From NCBI RefSeq assembly GCF_027568395.1, contig NZ_JANKZL010000011.1, positions 1 through 64,000 of the forward strand: a DNA stretch of 64,000 bases. Reading direction: 5' to 3'. Origin of the DNA: Aminobacter sp. HY435. GTDB lineage: Bacteria > Pseudomonadota > Alphaproteobacteria > Rhizobiales > Rhizobiaceae. This document shows positions 7,590 to 15,218 of this stretch, piece after piece. A model generated the notes under the pieces. It saw nothing but the letters and a program-made list of their open reading frames with translations, was not told the DNA's origin and ran no database searches. A program made the translations under genes and the position numbers. The first letter of the stretch is position 1; each line of letters begins with the position of its first letter.

Positions 7590-9815
7590 CTAGTTCCCCA
7601 GCAGCACGTCGAGGATCGAAGTCTCACGGCGCTGCGGCTGGCCCCCGACCTCGGCGACCGGGCGTCGCACGCCGACCTCCGCAGGCGGCACCGGGCGGCC
7701 GATCGAGGCCGTCGGCTGATCCTGCTGGCCGCTTGCAGGCTGCTGGCGCTGGCCGACCGGCTGGGGTGCCGGCGGGAACGCGTCCTCATCCATGTGCTGG
7801 CCACCCACCGCCATTTCGGGCGCGGCCCCTTGCGACGACCATGAACCGGGCAGGGCCGCGACCGGCACGCCCTCGTGGGCGGCGACCATGAACTCGTGCC
7901 AGGCGAGCGCCGGCAGCGCACCGCCGGTGACCTTCTTCATCGGCTTTCCATCGTCGTTGCCGAACCAGACACCGGTGGTCAGGTTCGCGGTGAAGCCGAC
8001 GAACCAGGCGTCGCGCGAGTTCTGGCTGGTGCCGGTCTTGCCGGCAGCCGGCCAGGCGAAGGCCGCCTTCTTGGCGGTGCCCTCCTCGACGGCGCCGGTC
8101 ATCATCGCATTCATCATGCCGACGATTTCCGGGCTGATGACGCGCGGCCCACCGCCAGCCGTGTTTTCGTAGAGCACGTTGCCGTCGGCGGTGGTGATGC
8201 GCCGGATCATGTGTACCTCGGGACGATATCCGCCGTTGGCAAACGGCACATAGGCCGCCGTCAGCTCGAGCGGCGTCACCTCGGAAGTGCCAAGCGAGAT
8301 CGAAACGTTGGGCTGGAGGGTGGATTCGATGCCCATGCGATGGGCGGCCTCGACCACCGAGTTGGGACCGACCTCCATGGCCAATTGCGCCGCCACCGAA
8401 TTCAGCGACTTGGCGAGTGCGGTCTTCAGCGTGACGCGGCCATAATACTTGCCGTTGTAGTTTTCCGGCGTCCATTTGCCGATCTTGATCGGTGCGTCGT
8501 TGCGCACGCTGTCGGGCGTGCGGCCCTGCTCGAGCGCGGCCATGTAGACAAACGGCTTGAAGGCCGAGCCGGGCTGGCGACGCGCTTCCGAGGCGCGGTC
8601 GAACTGGCTGGTCGAGTAGTCGTAGCCGCCGACCATGGCGCGCACGGCTCCCGAATTGTCGATCGACACCAGTGCGCCCTGGCTGACATTGAGCTTCTGG
8701 CCGTTCTGGTCGATGAGGCGGCGGATCGATTTCTCGGCAAGGTCCTGCAACGTCATGTCGACCGTCGTGTCGACGATGATATCGGAGCGGACTTCGCCGA
8801 TCAGTCCGGGCAACTCTTCCATCACGCGGTCGGCGACGTAATTTTCCGACCCCGTCCAGAACGAGGCGGCGCGCGTCGCCGGCGCGCTCATCGCCGTCTT
8901 GAGTTCCTTCTCGCCGATCATGCCCTCGCCCCGCATGGCGCCAAGCACCAGCTGGGCACGGGCTTCGGCGGCCTTGGGATCGCGCGCCGGCGACAGGCGC
9001 GAGGGCGCCTTGAGCAGGCCGGCAAGCAGCGCTGCTTCGGCCAAAGTGACATCCCGCGCGGACTTGCCGAAATAGCGCCTGGAGGCGGCCTCGACACCAT
9101 AGGAGCCCGAGCCGAAATAGACCCGGTTCAGGTACATTTCGAGGATCTGGTCCTTGGTGTGCTTCTGCTCCAGCCAGAAGGCGAGCAGCACTTCCTGGAC
9201 CTTGCGCTCCAACGTGCGGTCAGGCTTGAGGAACAGGTTCTTGGCAAGCTGCTGGGTCAGCGTCGATCCGCCTTGCGTGAAACGTCCGTTCAGCGCGCGC
9301 TGCGACACGGCACGCGCCAGGCCGATCGGGTCGACGCCGAAATGCGAATAGAAGCGGCGGTCCTCGATCGCCATCACCGCTTGCGGGATGTACGGCGACA
9401 TCTCATGCAGGCCGACGGCCTCGCCGCCGGTCATGCCGCGATTGGCGATCAGGCGGCCGTCGACGCCGACGATCTTGATGTTCGGCGACCGGTCTGGAAT
9501 GGCCCAAGTCGTGGCGCTGGGCATCTTGGCGCCGTAATAGACGACCACGCCCGCTGCCGCGATGCCGCCCCAGATGGCAAGAACGAAGCACCAGTAGACG
9601 AGCCGGCCGAAAGAGCCGAACATGCCGCGGCGCTTCTTTGGCTGGCGGCCGCGACCGGCGGAGCGTGCCTTCGAGGACTTGCGCCTGGTGGCGGGAGCTT
9701 TGCGGCGATTGGGCACGACTCGGTCCTCGTCGCGGACCGAAAAGACATCGTCCTCCGCTTCATTGCGCGGTCCATCGAAGCTGGGCTCGATGCGTCTGTC
9801 GTTCCGGTTCGCCAT
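7590..9815 (-). CDS. class A penicillin-binding protein (PBP1A-like bifunctional transglycosylase/transpeptidase)
   Basis: A peptidoglycan synthase of 741 residues. A basic Arg/Lys-rich cytoplasmic tail (1-66) is followed by one transmembrane helix (about 72-95). The GT51 glycosyltransferase domain carries the catalytic Glu in AIEDRRFYSHFG (about E151) and GGSTLTQQLAKNLFL. The transpeptidase domain has SAFK (nucleophile about Ser417), SLN in KSLNSVAAQ and KTGTSQNSRDAW. The C-terminal 70 residues are Pro/Gln/Ala-rich and low complexity, probably a disordered periplasmic tail. It ends exactly at the end of the convergent antiporter gene with no spacer. It is a single gene. Confidence 0.93.
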   Translation of the reverse strand: MANRNDRRIEPSFDGPRNEAEDDVFSVRDEDRVVPNRRKAPATRRKSSKARSAGRGRQPKKRRGMFGSFGRLVYWCFVLAIWGGIAAAGVVVYYGAKMPSATTWAIPDRSPNIKIVGVDGRLIANRGMTGGEAVGLHEMSPYIPQAVMAIEDRRFYSHFGVDPIGLARAVSQRALNGRFTQGGSTLTQQLAKNLFLKPDRTLERKVQEVLLAFWLEQKHTKDQILEMYLNRVYFGSGSYGVEAASRRYFGKSARDVTLAEAALLAGLLKAPSRLSPARDPKAAEARAQLVLGAMRGEGMIGEKELKTAMSAPATRAASFWTGSENYVADRVMEELPGLIGEVRSDIIVDTTVDMTLQDLAEKSIRRLIDQNGQKLNVSQGALVSIDNSGAVRAMVGGYDYSTSQFDRASEARRQPGSAFKPFVYMAALEQGRTPDSVRNDAPIKIGKWTPENYNGKYYGRVTLKTALAKSLNSVAAQLAMEVGPNSVVEAAHRMGIESTLQPNVSISLGTSEVTPLELTAAYVPFANGGYRPEVHMIRRITTADGNVLYENTAGGGPRVISPEIVGMMNAMMTGAVEEGTAKKAAFAWPAAGKTGTSQNSRDAWFVGFTANLTTGVWFGNDDGKPMKKVTGGALPALAWHEFMVAAHEGVPVAALPGSWSSQGAAPEMAVGGQHMDEDAFPPAPQPVGQRQQPASGQQDQPTASIGRPVPPAEVGVRRPVAEVGGQPQRRETSILDVLLGN

Positions 9816-9932
9816 GTCTAAAGTCCGGCCCCCATGCCAATGGCGTTCCGGTTGGACAGTAAATGCGGCGATTTAAGGGGGCGTTAAGCGGCAAATGATG
9901 GGCGACTGCGCCCCACAATGAAGCAAGCTGGC

Positions 9933-10613
9933 CTAGAACCGATAGTTCAAGCCCAGCCGCAATGCGTGGAACCTGAAATCGGCCCTGAAGCCCTCACCGC
10001 CGCTGCCCTGTGCAAAATGTCCCGTTCCGAGATCGACGTAGAGGTATTCGACTTTAGCCGACCATTTTTCGTCGAGGGCCAGTTCGAGACCCGCGCCCGC
10101 CGTCCAGCCGGCTTTCGTGTCGCTGCCGCACCAGTTGCCGGTAACGCAGACGCCGACAAGTTCACCCTCGACACGACCGACGGCCAGGCCGCCGGTGAGA
10201 TAGGGCAGGACATTGTCGAAGGCATAACCGAGGCGGGCACGAACGGTGCCCAAGGCGCGGACATCGAAAGCGCAGGTGTCGATATCGGGTGGACCGCAGC
10301 CCCAGATCCCGCCATTGCCGGAGCCCGACAGACCTGCATAGGCGATGTCGGCTTCGGCACCGACGACCAAGTCGCCGAACTGCTTGTTGTAGCCGATGGC
10401 CAGGCCACCCAGGAATCCATCATAGTCGATATCCGATGACGGGGCGCCGAGATTGTCGCGAGCCTGCGTGGTTCCCCAGCCATAGCCGATGACGCCGCCG
10501 ACATAGGCACCAGTCCAGTCATGTGGGGCAGCGGCGGGCAATGCCGCATCGGCTGCGGTTGCCCGGCCTGCCAAGGCCAGGGAAAGTATCAAGGCGGAAA
10601 GCAATATTTTCAT
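9933..10613 (-). CDS. outer-membrane beta-barrel protein (Omp25/RopB-like)
   Basis: A 226-residue porin-family protein with a clear signal peptide (MKILLSALILSLALAGRATA, cleavage near ATAADA). The mature part begins with HDWTGAYVGGVIGYGWG, the hallmark of the small 8-stranded barrels of rhizobia and Brucella, and it ends in an aromatic residue (LRLGLNYRF) as needed for BAM-dependent insertion. Alternating strands such as VRARLGYAF and AGAGLELALDEKWSAKVEYLYVDLG are visible. Two Cys pairs lie in the loops (GCGPPDIDTC and CVTGNWC). It is probably a structural surface protein. It stands alone on the reverse strand. Confidence 0.9.
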   Translation of the reverse strand: MKILLSALILSLALAGRATAADAALPAAAPHDWTGAYVGGVIGYGWGTTQARDNLGAPSSDIDYDGFLGGLAIGYNKQFGDLVVGAEADIAYAGLSGSGNGGIWGCGPPDIDTCAFDVRALGTVRARLGYAFDNVLPYLTGGLAVGRVEGELVGVCVTGNWCGSDTKAGWTAGAGLELALDEKWSAKVEYLYVDLGTGHFAQGSGGEGFRADFRFHALRLGLNYRF

Positions 10614-10828
10614 CGCAAATACCCCTGCCTACCAGACAAAAATGATAGCATTGCTTGCAACACCGCCGGTATTACCTGGGCGATTACGCTTTTGTTTTTC
10701 TGCCAACGTGGCATTTGCGCAACATTGCGATTCCGCAATACTCTGGAAGTTATGGCACGCAAGTCATTGGGCGGATCCAATCAAGCATATGCCGCCGCAA
10801 TTTCAGCGACGGCATAGGTAATCCGAAA

Positions 10829-11062
10829 TCATTGCGGGATCGGATCGGGACGGTTCGGCTTGTCCGGATCGGGACGGTTCGGCTTGTCGCTGCTCAGCTT
10901 GTAGCAAGGGCTCGAGGGGTTGTTGCGGTCGCAGCAATTGCTGCTCTGCAGATAGCGCGGGTCCTTCGGCTTCCATTCGCAGCGGCGAATTTCGGTCGAC
11001 TGACAGGCGGTGACGACGGACGCCGTCGCGACCGCCAGAAGTATCTTGGTGAATGCTCGCAT
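10829..11062 (-). CDS. small putative lipoprotein with C-terminal Asp/Lys/Pro/Asn/Arg repeat
   Basis: A 77-residue protein. The start is fixed by an AAGGAG ribosome site just upstream of the ATG of MRAFTKILLAVATASVVTAC; a longer in-frame extension of 23 codons is rejected for that reason. A lipobox VTAC places the modified Cys at about residue 20, so the protein is probably anchored in a membrane. Four further Cys (RRC, NCC, PC) suggest disulfides. The C-terminus carries two exact copies of an 8-residue unit DKPNRPDP encoded by a 24-bp tandem repeat. No family is recognised and the function is unknown. Confidence 0.7.
   Translation of the reverse strand: MRAFTKILLAVATASVVTACQSTEIRRCEWKPKDPRYLQSSNCCDRNNPSSPCYKLSSDKPNRPDPDKPNRPDPIPQ
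10842..10889. repeat. two-copy 24-bp tandem repeat inside the lipoprotein gene
   Basis: Two near-identical 24-bp units lie head to tail and encode two DKPNRPDP units in frame. A 24-bp period keeps the reading frame, so copy number could vary by slippage without breaking the gene. Confidence 0.85.
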
Positions 11063-11231
11063 GTTTCTCTCTCCTTGGGGATCATTCCCCGTCCACAAGG
11101 CTGTGTCGCGCCCGGCGGGAGAAAGGTTCACGAAGGCTGGGAAAGAAATTCAAACGAGGGAGAGGAGATGCGCAGGCGAGCGCGCATAGGTCATGTCAGC
11201 ACGTCGATGGACGCCTGTGCCGGCGGGGTTG

Positions 11232-11432
11232 CTACGGCCCGGTTGTCTTGCTGAGCGCTGCCGAGATGCGCTCGCGCAAGACCTCGGCTATGTCGGTGTG
11301 CATGTGCAGACGCACGCGCCCGCCGCGCGCGTCGACGAGGGTAAGGGCTACCCCGTCGAGCATGTCGTCACGGGCGGGTTCGACCGCCGCGACCATGAAC
11401 TCATGTGAATCCTTCGAAGGTTTCTCGGCCAT
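11232..11432 (-). CDS. hypothetical protein (66 aa)
   Basis: A 66-residue protein starting MAEKPSKDSHEFMVAAVEP; the ATG has a good GGAGG site six bases upstream, so a longer open frame reaching to 11684 is rejected. The C-terminal half (GVALTLVDARGGRVRLHMHTDIAEVLRERISAAL) looks like a short beta-hairpin followed by a helix. There is no signal peptide or membrane segment. It resembles unannotated small proteins of rhizobia but I cannot assign a family. It lies on the same strand as, and about 40 bases downstream of, another small gene, so the two may be co-transcribed. Confidence 0.65.
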   Translation of the reverse strand: MAEKPSKDSHEFMVAAVEPARDDMLDGVALTLVDARGGRVRLHMHTDIAEVLRERISAALSKTTGP

Positions 11433-11472
11433 GGCAATTCCTCCACAGGCAGATACTCCCGCGAAGATACGC

Positions 11473-11721
11473 CTATTCCTCGTCGTCGTCGCCACCCGGC
11501 ACTGACCATGAATGAGGCTCGATGCGCTTTTGCGTGTCGCTGTCGACAAAGGCCCACCAGCCTTCGTCGCTGGCATCCCACTGGCCGCCCGTCGCCTGCA
11601 ACCTGGCCAGCGAACGGTATTGGGCGATGGATTCGTTTTCCTGGCCGTCCCGGTCCGTCCAGTAGACGGTAACCTTGGCGCCATCCTTCGGTGCGGTAGC
11701 GATGGGTCTCTTGGCGCTCAT
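11473..11721 (-). CDS. hypothetical protein (82 aa), Trp-rich
   Basis: An 82-residue soluble protein starting MSAKRPIATAPKDGAKVTVYWTDRDGQE with GGGGA upstream. The opening IATAPKDG plus VYWTDRDGQE and GQWDASDEGWWAFVD is a pattern seen in many small uncharacterised rhizobial proteins, in which a PKDG turn is followed by beta strands with conserved Trp. The C-terminus is acidic (GGDDDEE). No catalytic motif can be seen. It is probably transcribed together with the 66-residue gene downstream. Confidence 0.7.
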   Translation of the reverse strand: MSAKRPIATAPKDGAKVTVYWTDRDGQENESIAQYRSLARLQATGGQWDASDEGWWAFVDSDTQKRIEPHSWSVPGGDDDEE

Positions 11722-11796
11722 GCATGCTCCCCTGGCAACTGCGCTCGACAATAGCCGCCGGCGCGCCAAGGTAAAGGCGCGCCATGGCTCTGCCGA

Positions 11797-12096
11797 TCAA
11801 CGGCGAACGAGAAGTGCGGCGAGCAGGCCAAACACCGCAACGCCGACCAAAGCAGCGGCTACCGGATTGTCTTGCGCCGTCTTCTGGGCGACGCGTGCCT
11901 GTTTGCGGATCCCCGGCAGCGCTTCGTAGAAGCGATCGTGCAGCTCGCCATAAAGCTCCGAAGCGCTTTCGCGGCCATCGGCAAGCACATCGGCGCTGCG
12001 CTTTGACATCGTTTTCGTAAGCGCCGCCACCTGCTTGCTCAGCTGGGCGACCTGATCTTCAAGTTCAGACTGGATTTCTTCGCGAGTCGAAGCCAT
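11797..12096 (-). CDS. DUF883-like membrane-anchored protein (ElaB/YqjD type)
   Basis: A 99-residue protein starting MASTREEIQSELEDQVAQLSKQVAALTK. Residues 1-70 form a long amphipathic helix. The C-terminal 25 residues (NPVAAALVGVAVFGLLAALLVRR) form one membrane anchor ending in two Arg, which matches the DUF883/ElaB/YqjD architecture of C-tail-anchored inner-membrane proteins. E. coli members bind ribosomes and are made in stationary phase; whether this one does so is inference. It is a lone gene on the reverse strand. The longer frame upstream (29 codons) lacks family similarity. Confidence 0.8.
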   Translation of the reverse strand: MASTREEIQSELEDQVAQLSKQVAALTKTMSKRSADVLADGRESASELYGELHDRFYEALPGIRKQARVAQKTAQDNPVAAALVGVAVFGLLAALLVRR

Positions 12097-12274
12097 TCGA
12101 TGCGTCCTTTCATAGACAACGCACTTCAAACGGCGAAACCCGCTGGTTCGTTCCATGCTGCGACAATGCCTGGCCATGCCCACGCGGCGTTGCTCCAGAC
12201 AGCAAGACGGCCCGAGGATCGAGCCATCTTCCCGGACGAACCGAAGCTGTGCCTCAGGACGCCGCTACAGGCGG

Positions 12275-12892
12275 TCAGCTGTGGGCGAAAATGTCTTCCT
12301 CGTCCCAGCCCATCAGGTCGAGCTTGGCGCGGGTGGGCAGGAAGCGGAAGCAGGCTTCGGCCTCCTTGGCGCGGCCGTCGCGCTCGAGGCGGCCGGTGAG
12401 CACGTCGCGCAGGCGGTGCAGGTAGAGCACGTCCGAGGCGGCGTATTCGAGCTGTTCCGGCGACAGCGTCTCCGCCGCCCAGTCCGACGACTGCTGCTGC
12501 TTCGACAAGGAAACACCGAGCAGTTCGTTGCAGATGTCCTTGAGGCCGTGGCGATCTGTGTAGGTGCGTGTCAGGCGCGAGGCGATCTTGGTGCAGAACA
12601 CCGGCTCGGCCATGGCGCCGAAGGCGTTGTAGAGGACCGCGATGTCGAAGCGGCCGTAGTGGAACAGCTTCTCGATCTTGCGGTTCTTGAGCAGGCTCAC
12701 CAGATTCGGCGCCTTCTTCTGGCCGGGCGCGATCTGGATGACGTCGGCGGTTCCGTCGCCCGGCGAGATCTGCACGACGCAGAGGCGGTCGCGATGCGGG
12801 TTGAGCCCCAGCGTCTCGGTGTCGATGGCAACGGCATCGACGTTGTAGTTGCTGAGGTCAGGCAGGTCGTGGTTGTGAAAGCGGATGGTCAT
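12275..12892 (-). CDS. rnd: ribonuclease D-like 3'-5' exonuclease (DEDDy, single domain)
   Basis: A 205-residue exonuclease with the three DEDD motifs: IDTETLG (Exo I, about 23-29), FHYGRFDIAVLY (Exo II) and EYAASDVLYLHRL (Exo III, the Y of the DEDDy subclass). It lacks the C-terminal HRDC domains of full-length RNase D, so it is the short form common in alphaproteobacteria, which probably trims tRNA or other small RNA 3' ends. The start is an ATG followed by MTIRFHNHDLPD. It stands alone; the gap on its upstream side contains a hairpin and a degenerate palindromic repeat. Confidence 0.9.
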   Translation of the reverse strand: MTIRFHNHDLPDLSNYNVDAVAIDTETLGLNPHRDRLCVVQISPGDGTADVIQIAPGQKKAPNLVSLLKNRKIEKLFHYGRFDIAVLYNAFGAMAEPVFCTKIASRLTRTYTDRHGLKDICNELLGVSLSKQQQSSDWAAETLSPEQLEYAASDVLYLHRLRDVLTGRLERDGRAKEAEACFRFLPTRAKLDLMGWDEEDIFAHS

Positions 12893-12960
12893 ATTCGTCT
12901 CCGATCGCGGCTTGGTTCGTCCTCGCCGCGATCGGATGAAAAATCAACAGAAAGTTGATG

Positions 12961-13047
12961 TTACGGCGCCGCGCGTCCCCTTGGACCTGCCAAGGACGCC
13001 GTAACGCATGATCCTTGGCGAAAATCGATTCCGATCTTCGGGGTCAT
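12961..13047. repeat. hairpin plus degenerate rhizobial palindromic repeat
   Basis: 12961-13004 folds into an imperfect hairpin: TTACGGCG pairs with CGCCGTAA, and CCTTGG pairs with CCAAGG around a 5-base loop. It lies just downstream of the peptidase gene on the reverse strand and could end its transcript, although no T-run follows. Bases 13006-13047 (GCATGATCC to GGGTCAT, with GAAAATCG in between) look like a decayed copy of the common rhizobial palindromic repeat that begins GCATGATC. Confidence 0.5.
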
Positions 13048-13058
13048 ACACCAGAGGC

Positions 13059-14447
13059 TCACGAACGGGTCAGAGCGTGGAGAATGCGGGCCCACGAACG
13101 CTGGCCCTTGTGGAACGAGGTCAGGTCGTACTTCTCGTTCGGCGAATGGATCCGGTCGTCCGGCAAAGCGAAGCCGACGAGCAGCGATTCCATACCGAGG
13201 AAATTCTGGAAGTCGCCGACGATCGGGATCGAGCCGCCCATGGCGAGCATCACCGTCTGCTTCGGCCATTCGTCCGACAGCGCGTCCTTGGCCTTGCCGA
13301 GGAAAGGCGAGTCGTAGGACAGCTGGATCGCCGGCGAGCCGCCATGCTCGTGGAACTCGACGCTGCAGTCGGCAGGGATGCGCGCCCTGACGAAATCGCG
13401 GAAGGCGGCGCGGATCTTGTCGGGGTTCTGCTGGTGCACGAGGCGGAACGAAACCTTGGCCGAGGCCTCGGCGGCGATCACCGTCTTGAAGCCCTTGCCG
13501 GTGTAGCCGCCGATGATGCCGTTGAACTCGGCGGTCGGACGCGCCCAGGTCAGTTCGAGCACCGAGCGGCCCTTTTCGCCGGCCGGGATCGCCAGCCCGA
13601 CTTCACCGAGGAAATTCTCGGCTGTCTCGCCAAGCGCCTCCCAGGACTGCAGCACCTGCGCCGGCGTTTCCTCGACGCCATCGTAAAAGCCCGCAATCGT
13701 GACGCGGCCATTGTCGTCGTGGATGTCGGCCAATACCTTGGCGAGGATGCGCACCGGGTTGGCGGCGGCGCCGCCATATTCGCCCGAATGCAGATCACGG
13801 TTGGCGGCGTGAACGATCACTTCCTCGCCGACGAGGCCGCGCAGGCCAACGCAGATTGCCGGCGTCTCGCGGTCCCACATGCCGGTGTCGCAGACCATGG
13901 CGAAGTCGGCCTTCAGTTCCTGGGCGTTTGCCTCGAGGAACGGCTTGAGCGACGGCGAGCCGGACTCCTCCTCGCCCTCGAACAGCAGCGTGATCTTGCA
14001 GGGCAGGCCGCCGTGGACTTCCTTCCAGGCGCGGCAGGCCTCGACGAACAACATCAGTTGCCCCTTGTCGTCGGACGATCCGCGACCGGTGATGACTTTG
14101 ATACCCGGTGCCATTTCCTTGATCTTGGGATCGAACGGATCGTCCTCCCAGAGGTTCAGGGGGTCGACCGGCTGGACGTCGTAGTGGCCATAAAACAGCA
14201 CGTGCGGCGAACCTTCGGGGCCGTCATGGTGGGCGACGACCATCGGGTGGCCGGGTGTGTCGCGGACGCTGGCGTCGAAGCCGATTGTCTTGAGGTCGGC
14301 GACCAGCCATTCGGCGGCCTTGCGGCAATCCGGAGCGAAAGCGGGATCGGTGGAGATCGACTTGACGCGGAGCAGGCCGAACAGGCGCTCCAGCGACTGG
14401 TCGAGATTTTCGTCGATGCGGTCGAGGACCGGCGCGATAGCGGACAT
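13059..14447 (-). CDS. M20 family metallopeptidase (dipeptidase / carnosinase-like)
   Basis: A 462-residue cytosolic di-zinc hydrolase, started at the ATG of MSAIAPVLDRIDEN, with GAAAGG a few bases upstream. The zinc ligands and catalytic residues are visible: HVLFYGHYDVQPVDP (His ligand, Asp), GRGSSDDKGQLM (bridging Asp), FEGEEESGSPSL (catalytic Glu and adjacent Glu ligand) and VCDTGMWD (Asp ligand). An inserted dimerisation domain carries HSGEYGG. This pattern fits the M20 dipeptidase branch that includes carnosinase-like and cytosolic nonspecific dipeptidases. The physiological peptide is unknown. It is a single gene, upstream of rnd on the same strand. Confidence 0.9.
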   Translation of the reverse strand: MSAIAPVLDRIDENLDQSLERLFGLLRVKSISTDPAFAPDCRKAAEWLVADLKTIGFDASVRDTPGHPMVVAHHDGPEGSPHVLFYGHYDVQPVDPLNLWEDDPFDPKIKEMAPGIKVITGRGSSDDKGQLMLFVEACRAWKEVHGGLPCKITLLFEGEEESGSPSLKPFLEANAQELKADFAMVCDTGMWDRETPAICVGLRGLVGEEVIVHAANRDLHSGEYGGAAANPVRILAKVLADIHDDNGRVTIAGFYDGVEETPAQVLQSWEALGETAENFLGEVGLAIPAGEKGRSVLELTWARPTAEFNGIIGGYTGKGFKTVIAAEASAKVSFRLVHQQNPDKIRAAFRDFVRARIPADCSVEFHEHGGSPAIQLSYDSPFLGKAKDALSDEWPKQTVMLAMGGSIPIVGDFQNFLGMESLLVGFALPDDRIHSPNEKYDLTSFHKGQRSWARILHALTRS

Positions 14448-14570
14448 TGGGGTGCCTTTCGATTCTTCTGGGCGCAACCTAGTGGGCCAACAAGGAAACG
14501 AAAAGCAGGCAGGATTAGGCCAGCAGGGCGATCGCCTGGAAGCTGCCGATCAGGATTGATTGCCCCGGAC

Positions 14571-14611
14571 AAAAAAGTGCCGCCGTGGAGGAGGGGAGAC
14601 CACGGCGGCAC
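14571..14611 (-). terminator. Rho-independent terminator of the candidate sRNA
   Basis: A perfect 12-bp GC-rich stem (14577-14588 with 14600-14611) and an 11-base loop are followed on the reverse strand by six T residues (A run at 14571-14576 on the + strand). Confidence 0.85.
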
Positions 14612-14714
14612 ATCTTTAAACGGTGCGGCAGCCCGGAGAGGGGGATGAGGCTGCCGCAGGGTCCGGATAGGCGGGGGACGGGCCTGAGACCGGACTTCGG
14701 CATAAACTGCCGAT
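14571..14714 (-). ncRNA. candidate trans-acting sRNA with three C-rich-loop hairpins (NfeR1/alpha-r14-like)
   Basis: Read on the reverse strand, this 771-base gap (14448-15218) contains three consecutive stem-loops and no gene. Hairpin 1 (14695-14661) has GTCCGG/CCGGAC outside and AGGC/GCCT inside, with loop CCGUCCCCC. Hairpin 2 (14658-14624) has a perfect 10-bp stem with loop UCAUCCCCCUCUCCG. Hairpin 3 (14611-14577) has a perfect 12-bp stem with loop UCUCCCCUCCU and is followed by U6, so it is also the terminator. Unpaired C/U-rich loops can pair with Shine-Dalgarno sequences, the known design of the rhizobial alpha-r14 family (NfeR1), which has three anti-SD loops. Family membership is inference; the structure is directly visible. 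Confidence 0.7.
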
Positions 14715-14720
14715 GCCCCT

Positions 14721-14750
14721 TATTTGTTCCTTCGAACGTGGCGATTCAAG
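14721..14750 (-). promoter_or_regulatory. predicted sigma-70 promoter for the candidate sRNA
   Basis: On the reverse strand CTTGAA (-35, 14750-14745) and CAAATA (-10, 14726-14721) are 18 bases apart, close to the rhizobial CTTGAC/CTATAT type. The implied transcript start near 14714 lies about 20 bases before the first hairpin. Confidence 0.45.
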
Positions 14751-15218
14751 GGCACGAAGATTACGCTTTTGTAACATATGCGTGAGCGACGGAAGCCCGA
14801 ATTTGGGCGCTCAATCGGCTCCGGCTGTATTGTGGAAGAGGCACTTCGTATCTCGTCTGCCACCACATGATTTTCCTCTTTGATTGGCGCCCATTCGGTA
14901 TCAAACGCTCGATTGGGCACAGCTACCAAAGGGGTCGAAATGGACTGTTGCCGCAGCGTGTATCTGTGTCATCGCCAGTTCCCCGCAGATCATCTTGAGA
15001 TCGACCAAACGCATTCTGGCGCAAGCTGCCGGCAATCGCTGTCTGGATTGCCTGGCGGCGCCGAAAATCTTCCAAGCGAACCGTTGGTGGTGCTGCCCCC
15101 GCCAAGCCGAATGGGCCGCATGATGTTGCGGCAGGCAAGCTGGAAGTCCTGTCAGGAGACCGTGGCAAGGCCAGCTTGACCATGGACAGGCGAGCCGCGC
15201 CAAGCTACCCGTATCGCC

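Noticed and set aside
7875-9821. 648-codon open frame on the + strand opposite the penicillin-binding protein
   Set aside because: It is the antisense shadow of a gene with all catalytic motifs. The predicted protein has biased Arg/His/Asp composition and no domain.
13008-14648. 546-codon + strand open frame covering the peptidase gene
   Set aside because: It is the shadow of the M20 peptidase. It would also run through the sRNA terminator hairpin, and no ribosome site or family motif is present.
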